Below the pieces are notes generated by a model. It made no database searches. It saw nothing but the letters and a program-made list of their open reading frames with translations, and was not told the origin of the DNA. This document shows, in pieces, positions 12,837 to 20,246 of a stretch of DNA of 50,016 nt. Both the position numbers and the translations under genes were made by a program. Source of the stretch: a virus; the IMG/VR virus record IMGVR_UViG_3300044547_001062, positions 1 through 50,016 of that record, one strand, 5' to 3'. Each line of letters opens with the position of its first letter. Positions within the stretch are counted from its first letter, which is position 1.

Positions 12837-14081
12837 ATGAAAGTAACGATTAGCGAAAGCCAATTTATTAGAATGGTTAATAACTCAAAAGGGTGGGGGT
12901 TAATCGGTATTAACGAGGGCGGTAAACCAAAAAATACTTTAGAATATATTAAAGACCATAGTAATGAATTAGAATTAAAATATTTAGGAACGCAAGACGA
13001 AAAACTTAGTTATGGGATGACAGACTATAATTGGTTAGATAGAAATAATAAAGAATTGCGCGACAAAATTATGTTACACCAAAAAAATAAAAAGAAGAAA
13101 AAAGAACGGGACATAATAGAAAAAAAATATTTAGGAACTATAGATGGAAACCCTATTCCAGGATATAATGTTGTTGATACACTTAAGCAGGGTTCCGAGG
13201 ATTATTATTGGCTTAAATATAATGACATACCTTTACGTGATAAAATTAAAAGTACAGAATATTCTTTACTTGGAAAAGTACCTACATCAACAAGATACGT
13301 TTCAAGTGATATTAAAGACCATAGTAATGAATTAGAATTAAAATATTTAGGAACGCAAGACGAAAAACTTGTTCCAAACTATAAAGTTGTTGATAAACTC
13401 ACATATAACACTACAGATTATAGTTGGTTATCTAATTATAACATACCATTACGTGACAAAATTATGTTATACCAAAAAAATAAAGATATTGAAATACGTA
13501 GTAATGATTTCCTCCAAAACTATAAAAAAAATAAGGAGTTTAATTATCTTATGACGGATTATAAGTGGTTATGGTATAATAATCCAAACTTGTTTAAAAA
13601 AATTAGATTAGATTTTATAAAAAACCACCCTGAAAAACGTAAAGAAAGTATAGGGGAAAAAAATCTTAAAGACGTATTAAATAGTATGGGATTTACAGGT
13701 TTAATTCCTCAGTATAGATATGATGATTGTAGAGGGTCAAAATCTTGTCGTCAGTATATGTTTGATATATATTTACCATATACAGGTAAAAATATAGAAA
13801 TTAATGGTAATATACCAAAAAATGGAGTTTTATTTGAATTTGACGGAGAAGGACATTTTAAATCTATTAAAAGTTGGGGGGGTGATGATGGTTTATCAGA
13901 ACGTATTTATAATGATGTATCAAAAAATGAATATACCAAAACTAAAGAAATTAAATTAATTAGAATTCCATATACCTCTAATAATAAAGAGTTTATTAAG
14001 AGCCAAATTATTGATGCACTTAATAACCCTAATCAATTAGTTTTAACTGGAAATTATCCCAAACTTGGGTGGAATAAATAA
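12837..14081 (+). CDS. Vsr/PD-(D/E)XK-type nuclease with N-terminal repeats
   Basis: The protein has 414 residues. It starts MKVTISESQFIRMVNN, a degenerate tag with S-E-S in place of T-E-S. Residues about 40-260 hold repeated units with KYLGTQDEKL, DY.WL and (L/I)RDKI, probably DNA-reading modules. The last 140 residues look like a Vsr-like or homing-type nuclease: IGEKNLKDVLNSMGF, YMFDIYLP (Asp), GVLFEFDGEGHF (Glu/Asp) and NEYTKTKEIKLIRIPY. The order fits Vsr-like homing endonucleases such as I-Bth0305I, but I recognise it by pattern only. A 62-base exact repeat lies in the coding sequence. A terminator follows. Confidence 0.7.
   Translation: MKVTISESQFIRMVNNSKGWGLIGINEGGKPKNTLEYIKDHSNELELKYLGTQDEKLSYGMTDYNWLDRNNKELRDKIMLHQKNKKKKKERDIIEKKYLGTIDGNPIPGYNVVDTLKQGSEDYYWLKYNDIPLRDKIKSTEYSLLGKVPTSTRYVSSDIKDHSNELELKYLGTQDEKLVPNYKVVDKLTYNTTDYSWLSNYNIPLRDKIMLYQKNKDIEIRSNDFLQNYKKNKEFNYLMTDYKWLWYNNPNLFKKIRLDFIKNHPEKRKESIGEKNLKDVLNSMGFTGLIPQYRYDDCRGSKSCRQYMFDIYLPYTGKNIEINGNIPKNGVLFEFDGEGHFKSIKSWGGDDGLSERIYNDVSKNEYTKTKEIKLIRIPYTSNNKEFIKSQIIDALNNPNQLVLTGNYPKLGWNK
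12946..13007 (+). repeat. 62-base exact direct repeat, copy 1
   Basis: Identical to 13309-13370 in the nuclease gene. It encodes IKDHSNELELKYLGTQDEKL. Perfect identity at DNA level points to recent duplication or gene conversion. Confidence 0.9.
13309..13370 (+). repeat. 62-base exact direct repeat, copy 2
   Basis: Second copy of the 12946-13007 unit, in the same frame. Confidence 0.9.
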
Positions 14082-14105
14082 ACGACACCTTCAGTATAAT
14101 ATTAA

Positions 14106-14132
14106 CCCCACCTCAAAAGGATGGGGTTTTTT
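14106..14132 (+). terminator. Rho-independent terminator
   Basis: CCCCACCT-caaa-AGGATGGGG with one mismatch, then six T, after the nuclease gene. Confidence 0.8.
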
Positions 14133-14150
14133 GTTTTAAAATAATTTGTG

Positions 14151-14158
14151 TATCTTTG
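14151..14158 (+). promoter_or_regulatory. Bacteroidota -7 element
   Basis: TATCTTTG 18 bases before the ATG at 14177. TTTTG of the preceding terminator T run (ending 14133) may serve as the -33 part with a 17-base spacer. Confidence 0.6.
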
Positions 14159-14176
14159 TGACCTAAGAATACTAAT

Positions 14177-14482
14177 ATGAACATAGAAGAAAAAATGAAA
14201 ATGGTTAGAGACTTGGTTTCTGACTTTATGGTTGAAAATGACAACCTAATTCCAATCCAACATAGACTTAACCCTGAAGACATTTCTCACATTAAAAATA
14301 TTGCCACAAGTATTCTATGTACCAAATGGAATGTTGGATATCCTGGTGGTTCCTTTGTTCAAGCCGTTGTTGATAATAAATTAACTGAAGCATTTGGTAG
14401 GGCAGACTCGGTTAATCGTGATTGTATGTTATTCTATACCTCTTTAATGTCCAATGTCGGAAAACCATTATGTCTTTCATAG
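14177..14482 (+). CDS. Phage protein of unknown function
   Basis: The protein has 101 residues starting MNIEEKMKMVRDLVSDFMV. It is a helical globular protein with HRLNPEDISHIKNIATSIL, CTKWNVGYPGGSF and GRADSVNRD, a pattern that I recall from related phages without a known role. Its last codons lie in the left arm of the terminator hairpin, so gene end and terminator overlap. Confidence 0.7.
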   Translation: MNIEEKMKMVRDLVSDFMVENDNLIPIQHRLNPEDISHIKNIATSILCTKWNVGYPGGSFVQAVVDNKLTEAFGRADSVNRDCMLFYTSLMSNVGKPLCLS

Positions 14483-14496
14483 ATGTATGGTTTTTT
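14463..14496 (+). terminator. Terminator overlapping a gene end
   Basis: AACCAT...ATGGTT arms, with further imperfect pairing inside, then six T. The left arm lies in the last codons of the 14177 gene. Confidence 0.6.
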
Positions 14497-14507
14497 ATTT
14501 AGTTAGG

Positions 14508-14514
14508 TATTTAT
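14508..14514 (+). promoter_or_regulatory. TATTTAT-class promoter candidate
   Basis: TATTTAT ends 5 bases before the ATG at 14520. The string GTATTTATAACTAATG is identical at 43953. Confidence 0.6.
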
Positions 14515-14519
14515 AACTA

Positions 14520-15476
14520 ATGGATAAAACAATTAAACTTCTTGAAGAATTTCTTAAAGATTACACAATGGAAGGAGCCTGTGGTTTTTGGGTGCAACCT
14601 GATGAAGAAGGTGGAGTGCCGTCAGTTTATATTGTATTGGATTTAGATTGGTTGAAGGAAACCCAAACAAAACCTGGATTTATTGAACGAAGAATGAGAC
14701 AAGGACTTAAAGAAGATATTAAAAATTGGACAGGTATTGAAGTTCCTTATGTTGGTTCCACCGCAAAAAAATGTGGTAGTCTAAATGAAAATGTGTCAAC
14801 GTATCTTCGTAGAAGATTGTCTTTAGAGGGTATGAAACAAGATATTGATAATCTTGTTGATTATGAATTAAATCCATGTGAATTTTCGGATATTGGTGAT
14901 TTTGTTGCTGAAGCCTGTGATATGTTGGCGCATAACTATCTTGAAGACCTACAAGTATCATCTAAAGATAAAGATAAGTTCTATTTTGCACTTGTTGATT
15001 TATTTGGGAAACATCTTGTGAATGTATACAAACAAAGATGTGTAGAAGGACTAATGGAATCCAAAAAGAGAATTATTGTTACAGAATCTCAATATAAGAG
15101 GATATTTGAACAGAAAAAATCAAAAGTTGAGATGTTTCAAGACTTAATAAATGATAAGTTAGAAGATATTAGAAAAGAGTGTGATGATTTGGGATTTAAT
15201 TTTGAGACTTGTAATGATGTTGATATGATTGAATCTATTAAAGTTGAAGGGGTGAATATGTTAACAGGTGACAGAACGGACATGAGTGGTAATAAGTATG
15301 TTTCAGAACCATCAATATACGTTAAACTCACAATTAATTATTCAAGTATTATCCCATCAAAGGATTTTGACGAAATTATTTATGATTTAAAATGGATGTT
15401 AAAAAAATCAACAGGTGGATTACCAATTGTATTGGATTATCAAATAAATAATTTGAACACAAATAAAGAGTGGTAG
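14520..15476 (+). CDS. Two-part protein with internal ITES-type motif
   Basis: The protein has 318 residues. The first part (MDKTIKLLEEFLKDYTMEGA) contains a helical domain with NVSTYLRRRLSLEGM and FVAEACDMLAHNYLE. At about residues 182-190 the sequence KKRIIVTESQYKRIFEQKKS repeats the tag found at the N-terminus of other proteins, here in the middle. It is followed by a second domain (residues 200-318). If I-V-T-E is a protease site, the protein could be cut into two parts. Alternatively two genes were fused. Function unknown. Confidence 0.7.
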   Translation: MDKTIKLLEEFLKDYTMEGACGFWVQPDEEGGVPSVYIVLDLDWLKETQTKPGFIERRMRQGLKEDIKNWTGIEVPYVGSTAKKCGSLNENVSTYLRRRLSLEGMKQDIDNLVDYELNPCEFSDIGDFVAEACDMLAHNYLEDLQVSSKDKDKFYFALVDLFGKHLVNVYKQRCVEGLMESKKRIIVTESQYKRIFEQKKSKVEMFQDLINDKLEDIRKECDDLGFNFETCNDVDMIESIKVEGVNMLTGDRTDMSGNKYVSEPSIYVKLTINYSSIIPSKDFDEIIYDLKWMLKKSTGGLPIVLDYQINNLNTNKEW

Positions 15477-15528
15477 TTAATTTGAATTATTAAAATTTAT
15501 TTCTTATTATTTTAGAAATAAACAACAC

Positions 15529-15795
15529 ATGGAAGACCAATTATCATTAACTGTAACAATCAAACCAAATGACGGTAATGTTTCCGTTTTTATTACATAC
15601 CCCCAAGAACAACAAAAAATATCTTTGTTGGAAATGTCTCAGATTCTAACAGGTGGAATTTCATTAATAATTAAGTTAGCCAGCAATGATAAAGAGGACG
15701 TTAAAGATTATGAAATTATGAATAGAGTAATTAAACAACTTAACGAAGATTTTATATCAACTCAATCATTCGAAGATGCGAAAAGAATAGATTAG
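15529..15795 (+). CDS. Protein of unknown function
   Basis: The protein has 88 residues starting MEDQLSLTVTIKPNDGNVSV. The first half is beta-rich and the second helical (LLEMSQILTGGISLIIKLAS, then MNRVIKQLNEDF). A mildly hydrophobic GGISLIIKLA stretch is too short for a clear membrane segment. Function unknown. Confidence 0.65.
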   Translation: MEDQLSLTVTIKPNDGNVSVFITYPQEQQKISLLEMSQILTGGISLIIKLASNDKEDVKDYEIMNRVIKQLNEDFISTQSFEDAKRID

Positions 15796-15847
15796 TTAAT
15801 ATAAACTAACTATTTATATTCCATAATCCTAAATTACATTAAGACAC

Positions 15848-16048
15848 ATGGAAAAAATAATAACTAGAACGATTCGTTTCTTGGATAGAAAAATCGTAAT
15901 GAAGCCAATTGAAGGTAAAGGGTTAGTAGAAACATGGACAACATCACCTCCAATTGATGGATTAATAACACAATTTATAAAATACAAAGGTGTTTTTTAC
16001 TATCTTGTTTTGAGTGTAGATAAATCACTGCCAAGCCCATCTTTATAA
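15848..16048 (+). CDS. Small protein of unknown function
   Basis: The protein has 66 residues starting MEKIITRTIRFLDRKIVMK. The C-terminus (SLPSPSL) is encoded by the left arm of a strong terminator, so the reading frame ends within it. A TATTTAT motif lies far upstream (about 30 bases). Function unknown. Confidence 0.6.
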   Translation: MEKIITRTIRFLDRKIVMKPIEGKGLVETWTTSPPIDGLITQFIKYKGVFYYLVLSVDKSLPSPSL

Positions 16049-16060
16049 GGTGGGTTTTTT
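16036..16060 (+). terminator. Rho-independent terminator
   Basis: CCCATCTT-TAT-AAGGTGGG, 8-bp stem with one G-T pair, then six T. It overlaps the end of the 15848 gene. Confidence 0.8.
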
Positions 16061-16078
16061 ATTTTAACGTATTTTTAT

Positions 16079-16086
16079 TATACTTG
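16079..16086 (+). promoter_or_regulatory. Variant -7 element, leaderless spacing
   Basis: TATACTTG, a one-base variant of TAnnTTTG, then 4 bases to the ATG at 16091. The same octamer occurs at 17660. Confidence 0.4.
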
Positions 16087-16090
16087 TTTG

Positions 16091-16345
16091 ATGAAGAAAG
16101 AGATTATAAAATTTATTGAAAACAAATTTAGTTTTCCTTATCTGTATTACGATAAAGCTGAACAGACTTGGTATAACGAATTTTTTTTGTATGATATTAA
16201 AAGTGAAACTATATTTGTTTCAGATATTGTTAAATCAGAATTATGGAAACGATTTGGTAAAGATTTTATTGGAAACATTTTTTTTGAGGTAGTATCGGAG
16301 TGGTTTAAAATTTCACACAAATATCCTGTAAAAGAAGTTATATAG
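16091..16345 (+). CDS. Small protein of unknown function
   Basis: The protein has 84 residues starting MKKEIIKFIENKFSFPYLYY. The ATG was chosen over the TTG at 16088. It is rich in Phe and Tyr, with a C-terminal W-F-K-I pattern (VVSEWFKISHKYPVKEVI) like that of the tagged family (W-F, basic, then V-K). It may be an untagged relative. Function unknown. Confidence 0.6.
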   Translation: MKKEIIKFIENKFSFPYLYYDKAEQTWYNEFFLYDIKSETIFVSDIVKSELWKRFGKDFIGNIFFEVVSEWFKISHKYPVKEVI

Positions 16346-16390
16346 TTTTTTTATCAGTAATTTTTCCTATACTTTATAAAAAGTATTGTT

Positions 16391-16834
16391 ATGGAAAATA
16401 TAGTTACATGGGACTTCATGGGTTGGAAAGAAAATAACGAACCTGAAGTTGGTTTACAATTAAAATGGAATAAAACATTATTAGAAAAATTCACTCAGGT
16501 TTCAGCACAAATAAATAGAAATTCTTTAAGAGGTGGTGCAGATACTATTACAATGTATCCATCACTTGAAGGATTACTTCACCCTGATTATTATGATAAT
16601 CATAAAAAAATTTTGATGGGTGGTTATAATGTGGTTCTTGATGAAACAATGGACAAATATGCTATTGAACTTAAGAACCTTAGACTCCTTGAGGATTTAA
16701 AAGTTATTCCTGATTTATTAACACCAGGTGAGGTTAACCTAAAACGAATTGAAGACTGTACTGAAGAACAAGTGGTTAACTATATTGAAGGGTTAATGGG
16801 ATTTGTATTAATTGAAAACCTAATTGTAAACTAA
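16391..16834 (+). CDS. Protein of unknown function
   Basis: The protein has 147 residues starting MENIVTWDFMGWKENNEPEV. It is mixed alpha/beta with no motif I recognise (RGGADTITMYPSLEGLLHP, then LKNLRLLEDLKVIPDLL). It is followed one base later by the 16836 gene, so the two are co-transcribed. Confidence 0.7.
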   Translation: MENIVTWDFMGWKENNEPEVGLQLKWNKTLLEKFTQVSAQINRNSLRGGADTITMYPSLEGLLHPDYYDNHKKILMGGYNVVLDETMDKYAIELKNLRLLEDLKVIPDLLTPGEVNLKRIEDCTEEQVVNYIEGLMGFVLIENLIVN

Positions 16835-16835
16835 C

Positions 16836-17021
16836 ATGATAACAACTATTAATATTGAAGGAAAAGATTATAAGGTTACTGATGAGCAACCAATTGAATC
16901 TACAGAAGAATTGGTTTTTGAGTTAAGAAACTATAGTGATAAAGAAAATACATTTGTTATTGGATGTTTTGATGACTTACTAGGGTCTCCAATTAAAAAA
17001 GTGTGGAAGATTATAGAATAG
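16836..17021 (+). CDS. Small protein of unknown function
   Basis: The protein has 61 residues starting MITTINIEGKDYKVTDEQPI, acidic and probably beta-rich. It is coupled to the gene before it (one base gap). Function unknown. Confidence 0.6.
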   Translation: MITTINIEGKDYKVTDEQPIESTEELVFELRNYSDKENTFVIGCFDDLLGSPIKKVWKIIE

Positions 17022-17056
17022 ACTTATATTTATAATTGATAGAAAATATTAAAAAA

Positions 17057-17308
17057 ATGTCAAAAATAATAAGATTAACTGAGTCCGAAATGGTTACTTT
17101 AATTGAGAAAGTAATTAAAGAACAATATGATTCAAAAAAACTTTACAATAGAGAACACATAGTTAATCGAGTTAAAAATGGCCCAAAAGAGTTAAAGAAA
17201 TATATTAGGGAATTACCGTATATAGATTGTTCTGATGGTCAAGGTAATTCACATGTTTGTACTACAATACCTGAAGTAATTCATGTCTTTTTATCAGGTA
17301 GATATTGA
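17057..17308 (+). CDS. LTES-tagged small protein
   Basis: The protein has 83 residues starting MSKIIRLTESEMVTLIEKVI. The ATG was chosen by the family motif over the TTG at 17036. The tag has L-T-E in place of I-T-E, which still fits an (I/L)-x-E cleavage rule. The mature part contains IDCSDGQGNSHVCTTIPEVI with two Cys. It is followed 3 bases later by the 17312 gene. Function unknown. Confidence 0.7.
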   Translation: MSKIIRLTESEMVTLIEKVIKEQYDSKKLYNREHIVNRVKNGPKELKKYIRELPYIDCSDGQGNSHVCTTIPEVIHVFLSGRY

Positions 17309-17311
17309 AAT

Positions 17312-17632
17312 ATGGGCGAAGAAAAATTAATTAAGGCTTATTCAAAACTAATTAATTCGGATATACTAAAAAGTGTATACCCAATGTTAGACCATATTGA
17401 TATTGCTAAAGTTAAAGACAACCCTAACTTTATAGGATATGATATGTCTGTCAATATTTTTCTAAATGACCCTAATATTGATAAAAATAATATGTATGCC
17501 AAAAAATTTGACCCACATTATCTTGTGGAAAAACATTTAAAAGACCTTTCAAAATATCTTGGAATTGATTTTCACAAAATCACATTCAAACTTTATTCTC
17601 CTGATGGAGAATTAATCTTAAATTGGGATTAA
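17312..17632 (+). CDS. Protein of unknown function
   Basis: The protein has 106 residues starting MGEEKLIKAYSKLINSDIL. It has a strand pair (YDMSVNIFLND), a helix (HYLVEKHLKDLSKYLGID) and a final strand pair (KITFKLYSPDGELIL). This resembles the body of the ITES family (a helix ending in L-G-I-D), so it may be an untagged paralogue coupled to the tagged 17057 gene. Confidence 0.65.
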   Translation: MGEEKLIKAYSKLINSDILKSVYPMLDHIDIAKVKDNPNFIGYDMSVNIFLNDPNIDKNNMYAKKFDPHYLVEKHLKDLSKYLGIDFHKITFKLYSPDGELILNWD

Positions 17633-17659
17633 CTATTTTTCTTTTTCAAAAAATTTTAT

Positions 17660-17667
17660 TATACTTG
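17660..17667 (+). promoter_or_regulatory. Variant -7 element
   Basis: TATACTTG, 14 bases before the ATG of the cyclophilin gene. Same octamer as at 16079. Confidence 0.35.
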
Positions 17668-17681
17668 TAAAAAATACATTT

Positions 17682-18113
17682 ATGAGTAAAGTTAAAATTT
17701 CTACAAGCAAAGGTGATATGATTTGTGAGTTGTACGACAACGAAACACCAATCACCACCAACAATTTCAAAAGTTTAATTGAAAAAAAATTCTATGACGG
17801 TTTGAACTTCCATAGAGTTATTCCAAACTTTGTGATTCAAGGAGGATGTCCAAATGGTATGGGTAACGGTGGTCCTGGATATCAAATTGAATGTGAAGTA
17901 ACGGCACCAAACCAGTTCCACGATAAAGGTGTGTTATCAATGGCTCACGCTGGACGTAACACAGGTGGTTCTCAGTTCTTCATCTGTCACAACAGACAAG
18001 GAACCCAACACTTGGATGGTAACCATACTTGTTTCGGAAAAGTTGTTGAAGGTCTTGATGTTATAGACCAAATCCAACAAGGAGACAAAATCAATTCTAT
18101 TGAAATGATGTAA
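17682..18113 (+). CDS. Cyclophilin-type peptidyl-prolyl isomerase
   Basis: The protein has 143 residues, complete for a minimal cyclophilin. FHRVIPNFVIQGG provides the catalytic Arg45, Phe50 and Gln53. SMAHAGRNTGGSQFFI and LDGNHTCFGKVVEG complete the active site. The Trp that binds cyclosporin is replaced by His110, as in many bacterial forms. No signal peptide, so it acts in the cytoplasm on prolyl bonds of folding proteins. A phage copy could help fold Pro-rich proteins such as the 24580 product, which is only a suggestion. A terminator follows directly. Confidence 0.95.
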   Translation: MSKVKISTSKGDMICELYDNETPITTNNFKSLIEKKFYDGLNFHRVIPNFVIQGGCPNGMGNGGPGYQIECEVTAPNQFHDKGVLSMAHAGRNTGGSQFFICHNRQGTQHLDGNHTCFGKVVEGLDVIDQIQQGDKINSIEMM

Positions 18114-18120
18114 TTCTAAA

Positions 18121-18146
18121 CCCCATCTCACAAGGTGGGGTTTTTT
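18121..18146 (+). terminator. Rho-independent terminator
   Basis: CCCCATCT-CACA-AGGTGGGG with six T. The near-identical hairpin is used at 18362 and 29283. Confidence 0.85.
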
Positions 18147-18178
18147 GTTTCTCATGATATTTATGTTAAAGAAAAAAT

Positions 18179-18355
18179 ATGAAACACATTTTAAATAATT
18201 TGTCAGAACAGGAGAAGAATAGTATCCGTGAACAACATACAGGTGGAATGAAGGTTATGACCGAGAACTTTAGTAAGTTGTTAAACTCAAAACTTGGTGA
18301 TTCAAAACCATTGGTTGAACAAAAAGAAGATACATTAGATACTGAAGAAAATTAA
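18179..18355 (+). CDS. Small LSEQ-type tagged protein
   Basis: The protein has 58 residues starting MKHILNNLSEQEKNSIREQH. The L-S-E-Q-E-K motif is similar to L-T-E-S-E-K and L-T-E-Q-E-R at the starts of the 23477 and 21416 proteins. The rest is short, polar and probably disordered (GGMKVMTENFSKLL, then VEQKEDTLDTEEN). A TATTTAT motif lies upstream and terminators bound it on both sides. Possibly a small head-packaged peptide. Confidence 0.65.
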   Translation: MKHILNNLSEQEKNSIREQHTGGMKVMTENFSKLLNSKLGDSKPLVEQKEDTLDTEEN

Positions 18356-18361
18356 AACTAA

Positions 18362-18386
18362 CCCCACTCACAAGGTGGGGTTTTTT
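18362..18386 (+). terminator. Rho-independent terminator
   Basis: CCCCAC-tcacaag-GTGGGG with six T. Confidence 0.85.
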
Positions 18387-18397
18387 CATTTCTAAAG

Positions 18398-18404
18398 TAT
18401 TTAT
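18398..18404 (+). promoter_or_regulatory. TATTTAT-class promoter candidate
   Basis: TATTTAT ends 5 bases before the ATG at 18410. Confidence 0.55.
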
Positions 18405-18409
18405 ATATT

Positions 18410-19066
18410 ATGGCAAAAAAAGTTATACGACTTACTGAACAAGAATTATCTAAAGTATTAAGCGATATTTTAAACATGACTGGAGCGTTTGGTGGAAAAG
18501 GAAAAAAAGATAATAAAAGTTCTGAACCAAAAAAATCTATAGGTAAAGTATCCGCAAAAGGTCAAGAACTTTTGAATAACCCAACCTTTAAAGAAAAATT
18601 AAAACAAATCTCAAGTGAGATTGGAATTAGTGAAAATTCAATTATTAAGTTAATGAAACACGAATCAGGATTAGATTCTTCTGTCAAGAACAGTATTGGT
18701 TGTGTTGGTTTAATCCAATTTTGTCCTGACAACAAAGGGGGGTCGTCAAAAACCATCAACGGAAAAACATATAATTTAAGTGAGTTACAAGATGATTTAG
18801 AATTACAATTAGATGCAATTAAAGAGTTTTGGTCTAAAGGTAAACGTGATGGTAAAATTAAAAATGCCAAAGATTTATATGTTTATAATTTCTTCCCAAT
18901 CGCAGCGGGAAAATCTGATGAGTATGTTCTACAAACTAAAGGATTATCTGCGGAAAAAATTGCAAGAGCAAATCCTATTTTTAATAAAACATTAGGTAGA
19001 CCAATTAATACGCCTTTAACGGTTGGTGATTTAGGAGACTATTATCAAATGACGGGAATGGTTTAA
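18410..19066 (+). CDS. LTEQ-tagged lytic transglycosylase (SLT-like)
   Basis: The protein has 218 residues. It starts MAKKVIRLTEQELSKVLSDI, the tag with L-T-E. A polar Lys/Ser-rich linker (residues 28-48) leads into a lysozyme-like domain: IIKLMKHESGLDSSVKNS holds the catalytic Glu85 and IGCVGLIQFCPD follows, as in SLT/LT-type transglycosylases. These cleave peptidoglycan between MurNAc and GlcNAc. No signal peptide is present. A tag that targets the head or tail would explain delivery: the enzyme could be carried in the virion and act at DNA entry. Terminators lie on both sides. Confidence 0.85.
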   Translation: MAKKVIRLTEQELSKVLSDILNMTGAFGGKGKKDNKSSEPKKSIGKVSAKGQELLNNPTFKEKLKQISSEIGISENSIIKLMKHESGLDSSVKNSIGCVGLIQFCPDNKGGSSKTINGKTYNLSELQDDLELQLDAIKEFWSKGKRDGKIKNAKDLYVYNFFPIAAGKSDEYVLQTKGLSAEKIARANPIFNKTLGRPINTPLTVGDLGDYYQMTGMV

Positions 19067-19091
19067 TTCCTATTTAAAATAAAAAATAAAA

Positions 19092-19117
19092 CCCTTAACA
19101 TTGTTGAGGGTTTTTTT
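19092..19117 (+). terminator. Rho-independent terminator
   Basis: CCCTTAAC-ATT-GTTGAGGG plus seven T, ending just before the smpB promoter. Confidence 0.8.
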
Positions 19118-19119
19118 AT

Positions 19120-19127
19120 TATATTTG
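19120..19127 (+). promoter_or_regulatory. Bacteroidota -7 element, leaderless spacing
   Basis: TATATTTG, then exactly 4 bases to the smpB ATG. The -33 region overlaps the preceding terminator stem. Confidence 0.6.
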
Positions 19128-19131
19128 CTTA

Positions 19132-19566
19132 ATGAAAAATCAAGTTAACATAGTAAATAAAAAGGCCAAGTTTGAATATGAGTTTATCCGAACTGAGGTT
19201 GCTGGTGTTGTATTGATGGGTTCTGAGGTAAAATCAATCAAAGAAGGTAAAATATCATTGGTTGAGTCGTATTGTTCATTTAATAATGGTGAATTATACC
19301 TAAAAAACGCTAACATAACCGAGTTTTTATCTGATTATACTCATAAATCATCCCAAGATAGGAAACTTCTATTAAAAAAGGTAGAATTGAACCGTTTAAA
19401 GAAGGAATTGATAAAGGGGTTAACCATTGTCCCATATAGAGTATTTGTTAACGAGAAGGGGTTAATTAAGGTTGAAATCGTATTGGCACGAGGTAAAAAC
19501 CATCAAGATAAGAGAGATACAATCAAAAAACGAGATTTTGATAGGGAAATTAAGAGAAACTCTTAA
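19132..19566 (+). CDS. smpB: SsrA-binding protein SmpB
   Basis: The protein has 144 residues, close to the 150-160 of cellular SmpB. NKKAKFEYEFIRTEVAGVVL and GSEVKSIKEGKISLVESYCS are characteristic; LSDYTHKSSQDRKLLL and the basic KRDTIKKRDFDREIKR tail match the family order. SmpB carries tmRNA into stalled ribosomes for trans-translation. I see no tmRNA in the window, so it probably uses the host tmRNA or one elsewhere in the phage. Why a phage would carry it is open: leaderless or cut mRNAs could raise stalling. It has its own promoter with 4-base spacing. Confidence 0.93.
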   Translation: MKNQVNIVNKKAKFEYEFIRTEVAGVVLMGSEVKSIKEGKISLVESYCSFNNGELYLKNANITEFLSDYTHKSSQDRKLLLKKVELNRLKKELIKGLTIVPYRVFVNEKGLIKVEIVLARGKNHQDKRDTIKKRDFDREIKRNS

Positions 19567-19577
19567 TATTTAACAAT

Positions 19578-19967
19578 ATGAAATATATTATTACAGAATC
19601 AAAATTAGAACGGGTAATTACTGGTTATATTAATGAATTATTCCCAATTGATGAGATTAATTATACACATCCTGATGCTTATGATGATGAGTACGGAGAA
19701 GTATATGAGGACAAAAATATGGTTCAGTTTTATCTTGGCAATTATGATGAAGGTGAAAACAATATTTTTTTGTGGTTAGGTTCAGAATATTTTGAAAAAA
19801 ATAGTTCAGCAAGAGATCGTAGCCCAACTATAGTCGTTGAACACCCTTACGATGACACACTAATCGCATATTTTAATGACCAATGGGAGGAACCATTTAA
19901 AAAATGGTTTACAGAAAATTTTGACTTACCTGTTAAAACCGTTGAGTGGAAAAGAATGATTGATTAA
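19578..19967 (+). CDS. ITES-tagged protein, family member 6
   Basis: The protein has 129 residues starting MKYIITESKLERVITGYINE. The body matches member 2 (10899): a tyrosine-rich acidic part, FLWLGSEYFEK, and the C-terminal WEEPFKKWFTENFDLPVKTV against WKPVFKQWFKDKTGLDYKTL. It lies 11 bases after smpB and is probably co-transcribed with it. Function unknown. Confidence 0.75.
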   Translation: MKYIITESKLERVITGYINELFPIDEINYTHPDAYDDEYGEVYEDKNMVQFYLGNYDEGENNIFLWLGSEYFEKNSSARDRSPTIVVEHPYDDTLIAYFNDQWEEPFKKWFTENFDLPVKTVEWKRMID

Positions 19968-20246
19968 ATGAAAAAATCACCAAAACAAGTTAAAAAAATT
20001 GTTGAGACGTATTTGAATACCGAATATGTTCATAAATTCCCAATAGTTGAGATAACTCAAGAAGTTGTATCAACATATGATGGGGACTACCCATCATTTG
20101 TTATTGATTATAATGGCTCAAATCCTGCCGATGACGATGAACTTTGGAATGATTTGGTTGAAGGAATAAAAAAATATACCAATTTAAAACAAGGTGAAGA
20201 TTATTGGTTAGGATTAAGATGGTCATGGAATTCTTACGGTACGTAA
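19968..20246 (+). CDS. ITES-family body without tag
   Basis: The protein has 92 residues starting MKKSPKQVKKIVETYLNTEY. The helix V-K-K-I-V-E-T-Y-L is like the helix after the tag in other members, but the M-K-Y-I-I-T-E-S part is missing. The start follows the previous stop without a gap. Function unknown. Confidence 0.65.
   Translation: MKKSPKQVKKIVETYLNTEYVHKFPIVEITQEVVSTYDGDYPSFVIDYNGSNPADDDELWNDLVEGIKKYTNLKQGEDYWLGLRWSWNSYGT

Noticed and set aside
17937-18155. Minus-strand frame over the cyclophilin end
   Set aside because: Shadow of a clear gene and its terminator.
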